DNA from: JAAGZL01 sp050291725
GTDB lineage: Bacteria; Pseudomonadota; Gammaproteobacteria; Chromatiales; Chromatiaceae
DNA length: 64,000 nt
Assembly: GCA_050291725.1 (NCBI GenBank)
Contig: JBNKKH010000032.1
Coordinates: 1-64,000 of the forward strand
Reading direction: 5' to 3'
Of this stretch, positions 45,294-54,002 are shown piece after piece. The notes under the pieces are model-generated. The model saw nothing but the letters and a program-made list of their open reading frames with translations. It made no database searches and had not been told where the DNA came from. The translations under genes were made by a program, and so were the position numbers. Numbering within the stretch: the stretch's first letter is position 1; every line of letters starts with the position of its first letter.

Positions 45294-47444
45294 ATGAACA
45301 GCAAGCTTCGCCCTGAGAAAACCGCAAATCTACTCATAGTAGATAAATCCCCTAACGATGCTGAAGAGTATGCAAACGCTCTACGCAATATAGGGATAGC
45401 AGTGCACTCAAAACGCGTTGAGAGAGAGGATAAGCTTATCGAAGCCCTGAGCCAGGAAGCTGTTGACATGATCCTGTACACCAGCGGGACGGCTAACATC
45501 TCTCCAACTCATGCTGTATCCATATGCAACAGCAAACTCCCGGAAACCCCTTTTATCATCATATATCCTGATGACCAGGACCCAGATCAGCTACTGGACG
45601 CAATGCGTAACGGTGCGCGTGATGTGGTTTCCAAAGATGATATGGATCATCTGCAGATTGTTGCAGCCCGAGAGCTTGCTGCTTTACAAACAAGAACCGA
45701 GCTAGCGCAGACAAGAAAAAGACTTATTGAATCAGAGCAGCGCTGTAATATTCTAGTTGAGAGCTCAAGGGATGCCATAGCCTATGTACATGAAGGTATG
45801 TATGTACACGCCAACAAAGCATATTTAGATATGTTTGGCTATGTAGAAATGGAAGATATCGAAGGCCTGCCGATTCTAGACATGATCGCTCCAAAAGAGC
45901 TACAAAAATTCAAAAAGTTTTTACGCTCGCTTGATGAAAATGCAGACACCACAACAATCGACACCAACTGCCAAAGTAGTGATGAGAAGATATTTAAAGC
46001 CCAACTAGAGTTCTCTCCTGCAAGTATTGATGGAGAGCCATGCACACAGATAATCATACGCGATCAATCACTAGACAGTGAACTAGAAGAGAAAATTCAA
46101 CTACTCGCAAATCAGGACACGCAAACCGGGCTCTATAATAGACGCTACCTTATAGACCAGCTGAATGAAATAACAGCCAATACTGATAAAAATCGTCACG
46201 ACCACTCCCTACACTACATTCAAATCGACGGCTTTAAAAAAATACGAGCTGAAGTTGGAGTTATTAACAGCGACAAACTAATAAAAGTAGTAGCTTCAAC
46301 ACTCAGCAAAATCTTAAGTGACGACGAACTTCTTTCTAGGTTCGGCGACCATACTTTTATCATCCTAAGCAAGAAATCTAAGCTACTAGAAGCAGAACCT
46401 TTTGCTGAACTTATCCGCTCACAGATAGAAGAACACAATTTTGCTGTAGATGGTAATGAGATTGATTTAACTTGCAGCGTTGGCATCGGGTACCTGACAT
46501 CCGATAACTTATCGAGCCAAGAACTGATTAACCAGGCATATAACGCATGCGAAGCTGCTCGTGATGAGGGAGGAAACATAGTTCTCTCATACGATAAAGA
46601 AGAGATGCAACAACATTATGGTGATGAAGCGACTGAAACTGACACTTCTGAGCCAGCTTCTGACAAGGAACCAGAAACAACAACAGACTATTCCAAAATT
46701 GACAACCTGATTAAGAATGCCTTAAAAAATGATAAATTTAAGATCGTTTATCAACCAATTGTTAGCCTCCAGGGAGACACCAGGGAACACTATGCGGTAC
46801 TAACCAGAATAGTAGATGAAGACAATAATGAGGTGATGCCAGGAGAATTCATCGATCGAGCAAAGCAAATCAATCTCATGTCAAAAATAGACAGATGGAT
46901 TATTAAACATGCCATATCTGAATTAGCATATCATCGTGGCCAAGGCCACAAGACCAAATTTTTCATCCATATTTCTGAATCAGGACTACAGGATGAATCA
47001 CTTCTTCTCTGGATATGTGACTGCCTGCGAGAATCAAATGCTAAAGGTGCTTGGATTATCTTTCAGTTTTGCGAAGAGGATATCAGGGCACACACTCAAA
47101 ATGCGAAAAAACTCATCAGTGGCCTGGAAAAAATACGCTGCCAAATCGCAGTCGATAGATTTGGGCTTAAGCCAAATAACGAGCTCATGCTGAAACACCT
47201 ACCGATCAACTATATAAAGCTAGATCCTTCGCTGACACAAGGACTATGCCAAAGCCAAGAAAAACAGGATAAGCTTGGAGATATTAATCAATCAATACAA
47301 GACTTTAATATCAAAACTATCGCTATGGGTGTGGAAGACGCCAATAGCCTTGCTGTTTTATGGACTGTAGGAGTTAATTACATCCAGGGATACTTTATGC
47401 AGAAACCATCAGAGACTATTACTTACGAGCAAAATAACCTCTAG
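45294..47444 (+). CDS. fimX: FimX-like degenerate GGDEF-EAL c-di-GMP effector
   Basis: 716 residues: receiver-like (about 10-130), PAS (about 150-260), GGDEF (about 275-420), and EAL (about 475-710). The receiver lacks the phospho-Asp (ILYTSG), GGDEF is GDHTF, and EAL is AVL (YAVLTR), with DRFG replacing DDFGTG. So it is unlikely to make or break c-di-GMP and more likely binds it through the EAL domain, as P. aeruginosa FimX does. FimX controls type IV pilus assembly at one pole. Between GGDEF and EAL is an acidic Thr/Glu-rich linker. It follows the FimW-like gene, as in Pseudomonas. Confidence 0.85.
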   Translation: MNSKLRPEKTANLLIVDKSPNDAEEYANALRNIGIAVHSKRVEREDKLIEALSQEAVDMILYTSGTANISPTHAVSICNSKLPETPFIIIYPDDQDPDQLLDAMRNGARDVVSKDDMDHLQIVAARELAALQTRTELAQTRKRLIESEQRCNILVESSRDAIAYVHEGMYVHANKAYLDMFGYVEMEDIEGLPILDMIAPKELQKFKKFLRSLDENADTTTIDTNCQSSDEKIFKAQLEFSPASIDGEPCTQIIIRDQSLDSELEEKIQLLANQDTQTGLYNRRYLIDQLNEITANTDKNRHDHSLHYIQIDGFKKIRAEVGVINSDKLIKVVASTLSKILSDDELLSRFGDHTFIILSKKSKLLEAEPFAELIRSQIEEHNFAVDGNEIDLTCSVGIGYLTSDNLSSQELINQAYNACEAARDEGGNIVLSYDKEEMQQHYGDEATETDTSEPASDKEPETTTDYSKIDNLIKNALKNDKFKIVYQPIVSLQGDTREHYAVLTRIVDEDNNEVMPGEFIDRAKQINLMSKIDRWIIKHAISELAYHRGQGHKTKFFIHISESGLQDESLLLWICDCLRESNAKGAWIIFQFCEEDIRAHTQNAKKLISGLEKIRCQIAVDRFGLKPNNELMLKHLPINYIKLDPSLTQGLCQSQEKQDKLGDINQSIQDFNIKTIAMGVEDANSLAVLWTVGVNYIQGYFMQKPSETITYEQNNL

Positions 47445-48418
47445 TGATTGGAAACCCCATGCGGAACGTGCCCTGTCGGTACATGCTGTCTAGCAGACTC
47501 ACAGTGCCCGGCCTGATCATCGAAGAAAATATCAGCATTAAAGGAGCGTAAAAATTCGCTCTTATTCATCCCACCAAGAAAGAATGCTTCATCAATTCGT
47601 ATATCCCAGGCCCTAAGTGTTCGAATAACACGCTCATGAGCAGGCGCCGCCCGAGCTGTAACCAGCGCAGTTCTTATAGGGGATGACTCAGGCGGCGCAG
47701 ACTTCTGCAACTCATGCAGGGCAGATAAAAACGCCTTAAACGGTCCACCGGAAAGTGGCTTGCGAGCTGAGGCCTTTTCGCTCGCCGTAAATGCCTCTAG
47801 GCCCTGAGTCTTATAAATCTTCTCCGCCTCATCAGAAAAAACAACCGCATCACCATCAAAAGCAATCCTAAGCTGGTCTGTTTTATTTTCAGTACCATCA
47901 GTTTTCGACGGCAGAATAGTTGCAGCTGCAATACCTGACTCTAAAGCTTTTCTTACGTCATGGTGATCAGAGGAAAGAAACAAGTGCGCGCCCAGAGCAG
48001 AGATATACTCATATGGGTTGGTACCGCCGCTAAACGCTGCTCGGGAAATAGTCAAACCGTGGTGATCAATAGAATTAAAAATACGCAACCCGGTATCTGC
48101 ACTATTTCTCGATAACAGAATAACTTCAACAACTGGCGCTCCGGCAAACAGATCATTCATTGCCAGCAGTTTTTTCACCAGAGGGAAAGCCACTCCCGGC
48201 TGCAGAATTTCATCTTCATGTTCTATCTGATATTTGCAATAAGCATCTATCCCCTCAGACTCAAACACCTTGTGAGAGTCATCCAGATTGAATAGCGCTC
48301 GTGATGAAATCGCCACCACTAATTTGAACAAACCTGCTTTATCAGCCATCCTGTTTAAGAAACACTCTGTAATACTACGATAAGAAAAGACAGGAGTCGT
48401 TACATGATACCTATCCAA
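47441..48418 (-). CDS. Cytosolic 5'-nucleotidase (NT5C1-like)
   Basis: 325 residues of the 5'-nucleotidase family PF06189. Conserved blocks: VVEVILLSRNSADTG, SRAAFSGGTNPYEYI, LFLSSDHHDVR, FDGDAVVFSDEAE, and FFDDQAGHCE. The FDGDAV motif is the HAD-like Asp signature. It dephosphorylates nucleoside monophosphates, with preference unknown. Its stop overlaps that of the convergent fimX-like gene by four bases. Confidence 0.9.
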   Translation of the reverse strand: MDRYHVTTPVFSYRSITECFLNRMADKAGLFKLVVAISSRALFNLDDSHKVFESEGIDAYCKYQIEHEDEILQPGVAFPLVKKLLAMNDLFAGAPVVEVILLSRNSADTGLRIFNSIDHHGLTISRAAFSGGTNPYEYISALGAHLFLSSDHHDVRKALESGIAAATILPSKTDGTENKTDQLRIAFDGDAVVFSDEAEKIYKTQGLEAFTASEKASARKPLSGGPFKAFLSALHELQKSAPPESSPIRTALVTARAAPAHERVIRTLRAWDIRIDEAFFLGGMNKSEFLRSFNADIFFDDQAGHCESARQHVPTGHVPHGVSNH

Positions 48419-48540
48419 AATAAGGCTATAACCAATAGCAAATTATAAACGAATATACATACTCTTGGGTATACCACTGCAGTTACGGCACAAGGCAAAA
48501 GAGGGCAATCTTATCTTATCCAACGATTAAACAGCGGCTA

Positions 48541-49413
48541 TTACAGGTAGGCAGCCAACGCATGCAGTTCCTCGCATTGGCTCACAAATTTTTCTTCAAT
48601 CATGTTAAGTGCATCAGTACTAAGACCAGGAATCTGCAGTAGCACCTCATCCTGCTTTAGCCTAGGCTCGTCCGAGACAGAATCTGACAATCCTTTTATC
48701 CATTTGAGTGATGAACGGACTAGGGCAACATCATAGCCATAATCAGCATCAGAATCATGCTCACCCACTGATCTCATGACTTGCCCAATAAAACCTGGCA
48801 GATGCCAACGTTCTACCAGCCACTCTCCAGCAGATATCCAATCTACCCCTATATGCTCCCGCTGTAGAGACTCAATATCAGCCTTCTCATCCTCACTGTT
48901 AATTGCAAGCACATGCGTCAGTTCGGATGGAAACAAGTGTGCTAAAACTAGATAACCAAGATTGTGCAACAAACCACATAAATAGATTTTATCTGGATCT
49001 GGACGCTCATCCATTGGAATTCTAAGGGCCATCATCCTGGACAGAGTGGCACAACCTATAGCCCTAAACCAGTACTCCTTGGTATCAAAACCGGAACAAA
49101 CATTGGCCTGAAATGCCCCACTTACCGAAATACTCAAAGCAAGGCTCTTAACCATATTTATCCCAAGAACACGAATTATAGCTTCCTGCACGGTGGTTAT
49201 GGGGTTCCTCTGTCCAAAGTAGGCTGCATTGGCCAAACCAACAATGCGCCCCATCAATCCAGGATCCTGGTTGATTATTTCCGCAAGCCGCTCTACATCT
49301 ACATCTGGATCGCCAACAGCTTCTAACAAGCGAGTGGCTGTGATAGAAAGGGGCGGTAAATGCTTTAATTCAAGCACCTCATCCCTTGCATTGTTATGGG
49401 TGACTTCAGACAT
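48541..49413 (-). CDS. HDOD domain signalling protein
   Basis: 290 residues from the ATG ending at 49413, which has AGAGGA six bases upstream; a longer frame would add 11 residues. The HDOD domain (about 10-210) includes LPPLSITATRLLEAVGDPDVDVERLAEIINQDPGL and YLCGLLHNLGYL. HDOD proteins resemble HD phosphohydrolases but lack catalytic residues and usually act in signalling networks with c-di-GMP proteins. No output domain follows. It is divergent from the NrtR-NadA operon. Confidence 0.88.
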   Translation of the reverse strand: MSEVTHNNARDEVLELKHLPPLSITATRLLEAVGDPDVDVERLAEIINQDPGLMGRIVGLANAAYFGQRNPITTVQEAIIRVLGINMVKSLALSISVSGAFQANVCSGFDTKEYWFRAIGCATLSRMMALRIPMDERPDPDKIYLCGLLHNLGYLVLAHLFPSELTHVLAINSEDEKADIESLQREHIGVDWISAGEWLVERWHLPGFIGQVMRSVGEHDSDADYGYDVALVRSSLKWIKGLSDSVSDEPRLKQDEVLLQIPGLSTDALNMIEEKFVSQCEELHALAAYL

Positions 49414-49704
49414 GTAGATCCTCTTCCCGTAAGAGATGATCTGCACCGCAGCCTAAACAGACAATACAATATTTCAGAAACATCCTAATCCCCACTAAAA
49501 ACTCGCCAATAAAACATAACCCTGCTTTATCAGGCTAGTAGATACATCTAAGTACCAATTGGCTCACAACTAACCATCTGGATCATAACAGTTATCGACA
49601 ACATAGCCGCAGACTTTAACCGTCAAGCCTAAATTGTCTTAATGCACTAACATTTGCTTATAGTCCTCATCAATAAAAAATGTGTCACATATAGTATTTT
49701 AGTA

Positions 49705-49721
49705 AGTGTTAATGTTACACT
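49705..49721. promoter_or_regulatory. AGTGT/ACACT inverted repeat before nrtR
   Basis: AGTGTTAATGTTACACT has 5-base perfect arms and ends 11 bases before the ATG at 49733. A palindrome at this spot could be an operator for the NrtR-like regulator itself, but I cannot compare it with a known NrtR motif here. Confidence 0.35.
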
Positions 49722-49732
49722 CAAAAGAAGCC

Positions 49733-50434
49733 ATGACAGAAAACACTGCAAACTCATACTGTTACAGTTACCCTCATCCTGCGGTCACCACAGATGCGGT
49801 AATATTCACCATTTCTGAGAATAAACTCAGACTACTGCTAATTAAACGCGGGGTTGATCCATTCAAAGGGGCTTGGGCAATCCCTGGCGGCTTCCTGGAG
49901 TTAAACGAAGATCTGGATGAGTGTGCCAGACGCGAACTAAAAGAAGAGACGGGGCTGGAAAATATATATCTAGAACAACTACATACATTTGGCAAGCCAG
50001 ATCGAGACCCAAGGGAGAGAGTTATTACAGTGGCTTACTACGCCATAACCCCAAATGCAGACATGGAGCCAAAAGCTGCCAGTGACGCAGCTGCTGCCGA
50101 GTGGTTTCCTATCGATCAGCTACCGAAACTGGCATTTGATCATGATAAAATCATAAACATGGCTCACAATAGACTTAAATTAAATCTGGATTACTCGGCT
50201 ATAGCATTTCAATTTCTGCCGGAGACATTTACCCTAAGTGAAGCACAAAGAGTCTATGAGATAATACGCAATAGTCGACTGGACAAAAGGAATTTCCGCA
50301 AGAGCATAGCTAACTCTGGTCTAATAACGGAGACAGGCAACATGCGCCGCGATGGAAAACATCGTCCTGCACGCCTTTATCGAATAGCCGACAATAACAG
50401 CCTACACCCTATTAATAGTAAACATACTTATTGA
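49733..50434 (+). CDS. nrtR: NUDIX-domain regulator of NAD synthesis (NrtR-like)
   Basis: 233 residues from ATG 49733. The NUDIX domain (about 20-140) includes GAWAIPGGFLELNEDLDECARRELKEETGL; the box reads GGFLEL-x8-RELKEETGL, and may keep hydrolase or only ADP-ribose binding capacity. A winged helix (about 165-225) follows, which defines NrtR repressors, whose effector is ADP-ribose. It overlaps the region just before nadA, so it presumably controls NAD synthesis. Confidence 0.85.
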   Translation: MTENTANSYCYSYPHPAVTTDAVIFTISENKLRLLLIKRGVDPFKGAWAIPGGFLELNEDLDECARRELKEETGLENIYLEQLHTFGKPDRDPRERVITVAYYAITPNADMEPKAASDAAAAEWFPIDQLPKLAFDHDKIINMAHNRLKLNLDYSAIAFQFLPETFTLSEAQRVYEIIRNSRLDKRNFRKSIANSGLITETGNMRRDGKHRPARLYRIADNNSLHPINSKHTY

Positions 50435-50442
50435 GAATCAGA

Positions 50443-51519
50443 ATGAGCCAAGCACGAATCGCCGAAGAGATAAAACTCAACAAAATCAATATTCCACCCC
50501 ACCCGGAGTGGCCGAGCCTCTCTGCAGATGAGAAACAAGCGCTAAAAGAGCGCATCAAAGGCATGCTTAAAGAGCAAAATGCTGTGCTGGTGGCGCACTA
50601 CTATACTGATGGTGATCTTCAAGAACTGGCTGAGGAGACAGGAGGCTGTGTAGCTGATTCTTTGGAGATGGCACGCTTTGGCGCGGAGCAGGATGCAACA
50701 ACACTGGTTGTATGCGGCGTACGTTTTATGGGTGAAACAGCCAAAATCCTAAACCCGGAGAAACGCATTCTTATGCCAGACCTAAAGGCATCCTGCTCCT
50801 TGGACGATGGCTGCCCAGCAGACCAGTTCTCTGATTTTTGTGATGCCCACCCAGACCACACAGTAGTTGTCTATGCCAATACCAGCGCCGAAGTTAAGTC
50901 CAGATCAGACTGGGTGGTAACCTCCGGCATCGCCCTACCCATCATTCAACACCTTGCTGAAAGAGGCGAAAAGATCCTGTGGGGGCCAGATCAACATCTA
51001 GGTCGCTATGTACAGAAGATAACTGGGGTAGATATGCTGCTGTGGCCGGGTTCTTGTGTCGTACATGAGGAGTTCAAGTCGGTAGCCCTGGAACGTCTAC
51101 ACAGACTGCATCCTGATGCTGCTGTTCTAGTCCACCCGGAATCCCCAGAGAGTGTAATTGAGCAGGCTGATGTAGTTGGCTCCACCACTGCTCTAATCAA
51201 TGCTGTAACCTCCATGGACAACAAACAGTTCATAGTGGCCACCGATGGCGGTATCTTTCATAAAATGCAGCAGCTAGCCCCAGACAAGGAACTGATTGAG
51301 GCCCCAACAGCAGGTGAAGGGGCAACCTGCATCAGCTGCGCCCACTGCCCGTGGATGGGAATGAACTCTCTACATAACCTGGCAGAGGTATTAGAAACTG
51401 GAGCGCAGGAGATTGCGATCAATCAAGAACTGTGCGATGAAGCAGTAAAGCCGATAAAACGCATGCTGGAGTTTGCTAAAGAACACGAGATAAACATGAA
51501 AAGAAAAGGCAACGCCTAA
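50443..51519 (+). CDS. nadA: Quinolinate synthase
   Basis: 358 residues from ATG 50443; a TTG at 50431 overlaps the nrtR stop. It condenses iminoaspartate and dihydroxyacetone phosphate to quinolinate, using a 4Fe-4S cluster. YYTDGDLQELAEETGG, ADSLEMARFG, GVRFMGETAKILNP and CISCAHCPWMGMN are the signature blocks. NadB is not in this window. Cotranscribed with the NrtR-like gene. Confidence 0.94.
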   Translation: MSQARIAEEIKLNKINIPPHPEWPSLSADEKQALKERIKGMLKEQNAVLVAHYYTDGDLQELAEETGGCVADSLEMARFGAEQDATTLVVCGVRFMGETAKILNPEKRILMPDLKASCSLDDGCPADQFSDFCDAHPDHTVVVYANTSAEVKSRSDWVVTSGIALPIIQHLAERGEKILWGPDQHLGRYVQKITGVDMLLWPGSCVVHEEFKSVALERLHRLHPDAAVLVHPESPESVIEQADVVGSTTALINAVTSMDNKQFIVATDGGIFHKMQQLAPDKELIEAPTAGEGATCISCAHCPWMGMNSLHNLAEVLETGAQEIAINQELCDEAVKPIKRMLEFAKEHEINMKRKGNA

Positions 51520-51564
51520 GCCTAATTCAGGTTTGCTACCGCACTTAGCAAAACATGTCTAATC

Positions 51565-52839
51565 ATGCCTAGCAACATAAACTACTCTGAAAAGTTTGCG
51601 CAGATCTCCCTGCAGACCTCTTTTCAGCGCCTCCCGTTAGAGCAGCAGTCTTTTACCGAAGAGACCGCACATAAATACATGTTCACTATGCAGGAGTTAC
51701 GACAGTTCATCGAGATAGCCTTAGATCTAACAAGTTGGGATGAATTAAATATAGAACAAACATGGTCTAAACTGCATGCCGGAGAAAAAACTGGCAGAGA
51801 TAAAAAAAAAGAGTTACTACGGCAACTCTCCCACAGATGGCATGAATTAAAGAACGAACAAAACCACTACACCCATACAGCACAAGCATCAAGCAAAAAG
51901 CCTACTACCGCTACTACTAGCAAAGATGAGTTAGCTCTGGGTTACTGTCCAGTAGCATCAGAAAAAACCCGCTGTTGCAACCTACTCACTCTAGATGCGG
52001 TTGAAAGCTGTGGCTTTGATTGCAGTTATTGCAGCATCCAGTCTTTCTACCATGGAAACCAAGTAGTATTCGACAGCAACTTCGCCGACAATCTATCCAA
52101 GCTAAAGCTGGACCCAGACAAAATCTACCACATAGGCACAGGCCAATCTTCCGACTCTCTGATGTGGGGCAACAAGCATGGCATACTGGACGCACTTATC
52201 GATTTCGCCAAAGCCAACCCAAACGTAATTTTAGAGCTCAAAACCAAATCAACGAATATCAACTATCTTTCTAAAGCAGACATTCCCTCTAATATTATAT
52301 GCACTTGGTCACTAAACACCCAGACCATAATAGATAACGAAGAACATAAAACCGCATCACTACAGCAACGACTAAATGCTGCCAGAAAAATTGCTGATAC
52401 AGGAACAATCATAGGCTTCCACTTCCACCCCATTGTCCACTACTCCAGCTGGCAGGAAGAGTATCACTCTATATATTCACGGATTCAGGAAATGTTTAAC
52501 CCTGCAGAATTAGCCATGATATCAATTGGCACCCTGACTTTTATAAAACCGGTGATTAAGAAAATCAGGGAGCGCAGCTTCCAGAGCAAAATACTAAAAA
52601 TGCCCATGGTAGAGGCAGCCGGAAAACTATCTTATCCAGTGGAGACTAAACTAGAGTTATTCCGTCACGCGTATAACAGCTTCCCCAGAGAGTGGAAAGA
52701 TGGTGTATTCTTCTATCTATGCATGGAAGATCATGCACTTTGGACTCAGGTCTTTGGTTATGAGTATCTATCAAATAGTGAATTTGAACAGGCAATGAAA
52801 TCCAGCTACTTAAAAAAGATACTGCGCACACATGGGTAA
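51565..52839 (+). CDS. SPL-like radical SAM protein
   Basis: 424 residues. The radical SAM cluster ligands are Cys149, Cys153 and Cys156 (SCGFDCSYCS, CX3CX2C). Later blocks (SDSLMWGNKHG, ELKTKSTNINYL, GFHFHPIVHY and ISIGTLTF) match spore photoproduct lyase relatives in non-spore formers. The first 130 residues are an N-terminal extension not found in Bacillus SPL, helical and Thr/Ser-rich at its end. Substrate is not known; DNA repair is possible but unproven in bacteria that make no spores. Its stop overlaps the start of the exported thioredoxin gene by eight bases. Confidence 0.82.
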   Translation: MPSNINYSEKFAQISLQTSFQRLPLEQQSFTEETAHKYMFTMQELRQFIEIALDLTSWDELNIEQTWSKLHAGEKTGRDKKKELLRQLSHRWHELKNEQNHYTHTAQASSKKPTTATTSKDELALGYCPVASEKTRCCNLLTLDAVESCGFDCSYCSIQSFYHGNQVVFDSNFADNLSKLKLDPDKIYHIGTGQSSDSLMWGNKHGILDALIDFAKANPNVILELKTKSTNINYLSKADIPSNIICTWSLNTQTIIDNEEHKTASLQQRLNAARKIADTGTIIGFHFHPIVHYSSWQEEYHSIYSRIQEMFNPAELAMISIGTLTFIKPVIKKIRERSFQSKILKMPMVEAAGKLSYPVETKLELFRHAYNSFPREWKDGVFFYLCMEDHALWTQVFGYEYLSNSEFEQAMKSSYLKKILRTHG

Positions 52840-53329
52840 GAGTATCTACCTCTCCCGTCCGCTCTTCTTTATACTGATTTTATGCGGTATCTACAGCTCT
52901 GCACACTCAGAGAGCCACGACCCCACTCTCATCACAACGACAAATCTTGCTCAAGAGGGAGAACTATCGCTTCGTACAAAAAGACCTATCCTAATACTAT
53001 TCTCACGGGAGGGATGCCCATACTGCATTCAGATCAAACGCGAAATACTTAAGCCGATGCTAATCAGCGGTGACTATGCAGACAAAATCATAATTCGTGA
53101 AATCATACTAAACCCAACAGTTACTCTGCTAAACTTTAACGGATCAGCAGTTAAGTCTTCAGAACTGGCTGACAAATATAGTATAGAAATAACGCCAACC
53201 TTGCTGTTCTTAGGGCCTAACGGCAAGGAACTGGCAGAAAGAATTGTAGGTATCAACACGATTGAGCTATTCTCTTACTATGTAGATCAGGCAATTGATA
53301 GAGCAGCCCTCAATTTTCCATCCAGATGA
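52832..53329 (+). CDS. Exported thioredoxin-fold protein
   Basis: 165 residues with a signal peptide (1-27, SSAHS). Thioredoxin fold with active site EGCPYC, and cis-Pro in ITPTLLFLGPNG. It resembles SoxW/thioredoxin_2 proteins that reduce periplasmic disulfides. It overlaps the SPL-like gene by eight bases, and GAGGAG across its stop serves the next gene, so the three form one operon. Confidence 0.85.
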   Translation: MGKSIYLSRPLFFILILCGIYSSAHSESHDPTLITTTNLAQEGELSLRTKRPILILFSREGCPYCIQIKREILKPMLISGDYADKIIIREIILNPTVTLLNFNGSAVKSSELADKYSIEITPTLLFLGPNGKELAERIVGINTIELFSYYVDQAIDRAALNFPSR

Positions 53330-53339
53330 GGAGAATTTC

Positions 53340-53904
53340 ATGCCCAGACCAACCTACGACGTAATCTTCTCAGGCAAGCTAATGGAAGGAGTCAGCCCAG
53401 AAAAGGCAAAGCAACAGATAAGCAACATCTTCAAAACAGACAACAATCAGCTAAACCAACTCTTTTCCGGAAAAGCACTAACAATAAAGTCTGATGTAGA
53501 TGAAGAAACTGCAGCAAAATACCGAGTAGCATTCAGAGAAGCCGGAGCACTAATAGAGATAAAGCCATCAGCTTCGCCTTCTAGCAGCAGAGGTAATACT
53601 TCACCCAGTCAACCATTAACAGATAAAACAGCAGACGAACTTACCTTACTCCCACCTAATACAGGGAGCCTCATTGACTGCGCAAAAAAAAGTTACACCA
53701 CAACCAATTCCCGATATCAGCAACATATCATTAGCCTCACCTGGCAGCGTACTTGATGAAACACCTCCTCCAGAACCACCGGAAATCGACACCAGCACAC
53801 TAAGCGTAAACCCACCAAACAGCGGAACCTTGGAGGATTGCAAAAAGCAGATTGAGCCTTATCCAATACCAGACATTACCCATCTCGACATAGATGACCG
53901 ATAG
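53340..53904 (+). pseudogene. Repeat protein gene interrupted by a frameshift in an A8 run
   Basis: The start ATG 53340 has GAGGAG six bases upstream. Frame 1 gives 138 residues and ends at 53756. A run of eight A at about 53684-53691 separates it from a second frame ending at 53904. If the run had seven A, the joined product would be 187 residues. The joined protein has two 28-residue repeats, PPN(T/S)G(S/T)LxDC followed by PxPIPDI, and the break lies inside the first repeat, which argues for one original gene. The N-terminal 75 residues (IFSGKLMEGVSPEKAKQ, LFSGKALTIK, EAGALIEIKP) form a small conserved alpha/beta domain seen in many proteobacterial proteins. The gene may be a real frameshift, a phase or slippage site, or a sequencing error. 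Confidence 0.7.
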
Positions 53905-54002
53905 AAATCAGCAATATGTATAGTTACCTTACTAACATATAATCGATTTGACTGGCAATCCAAACTGTTAACAGCATCTAAGCTATAGGCTACTGTTTAA
54001 TT

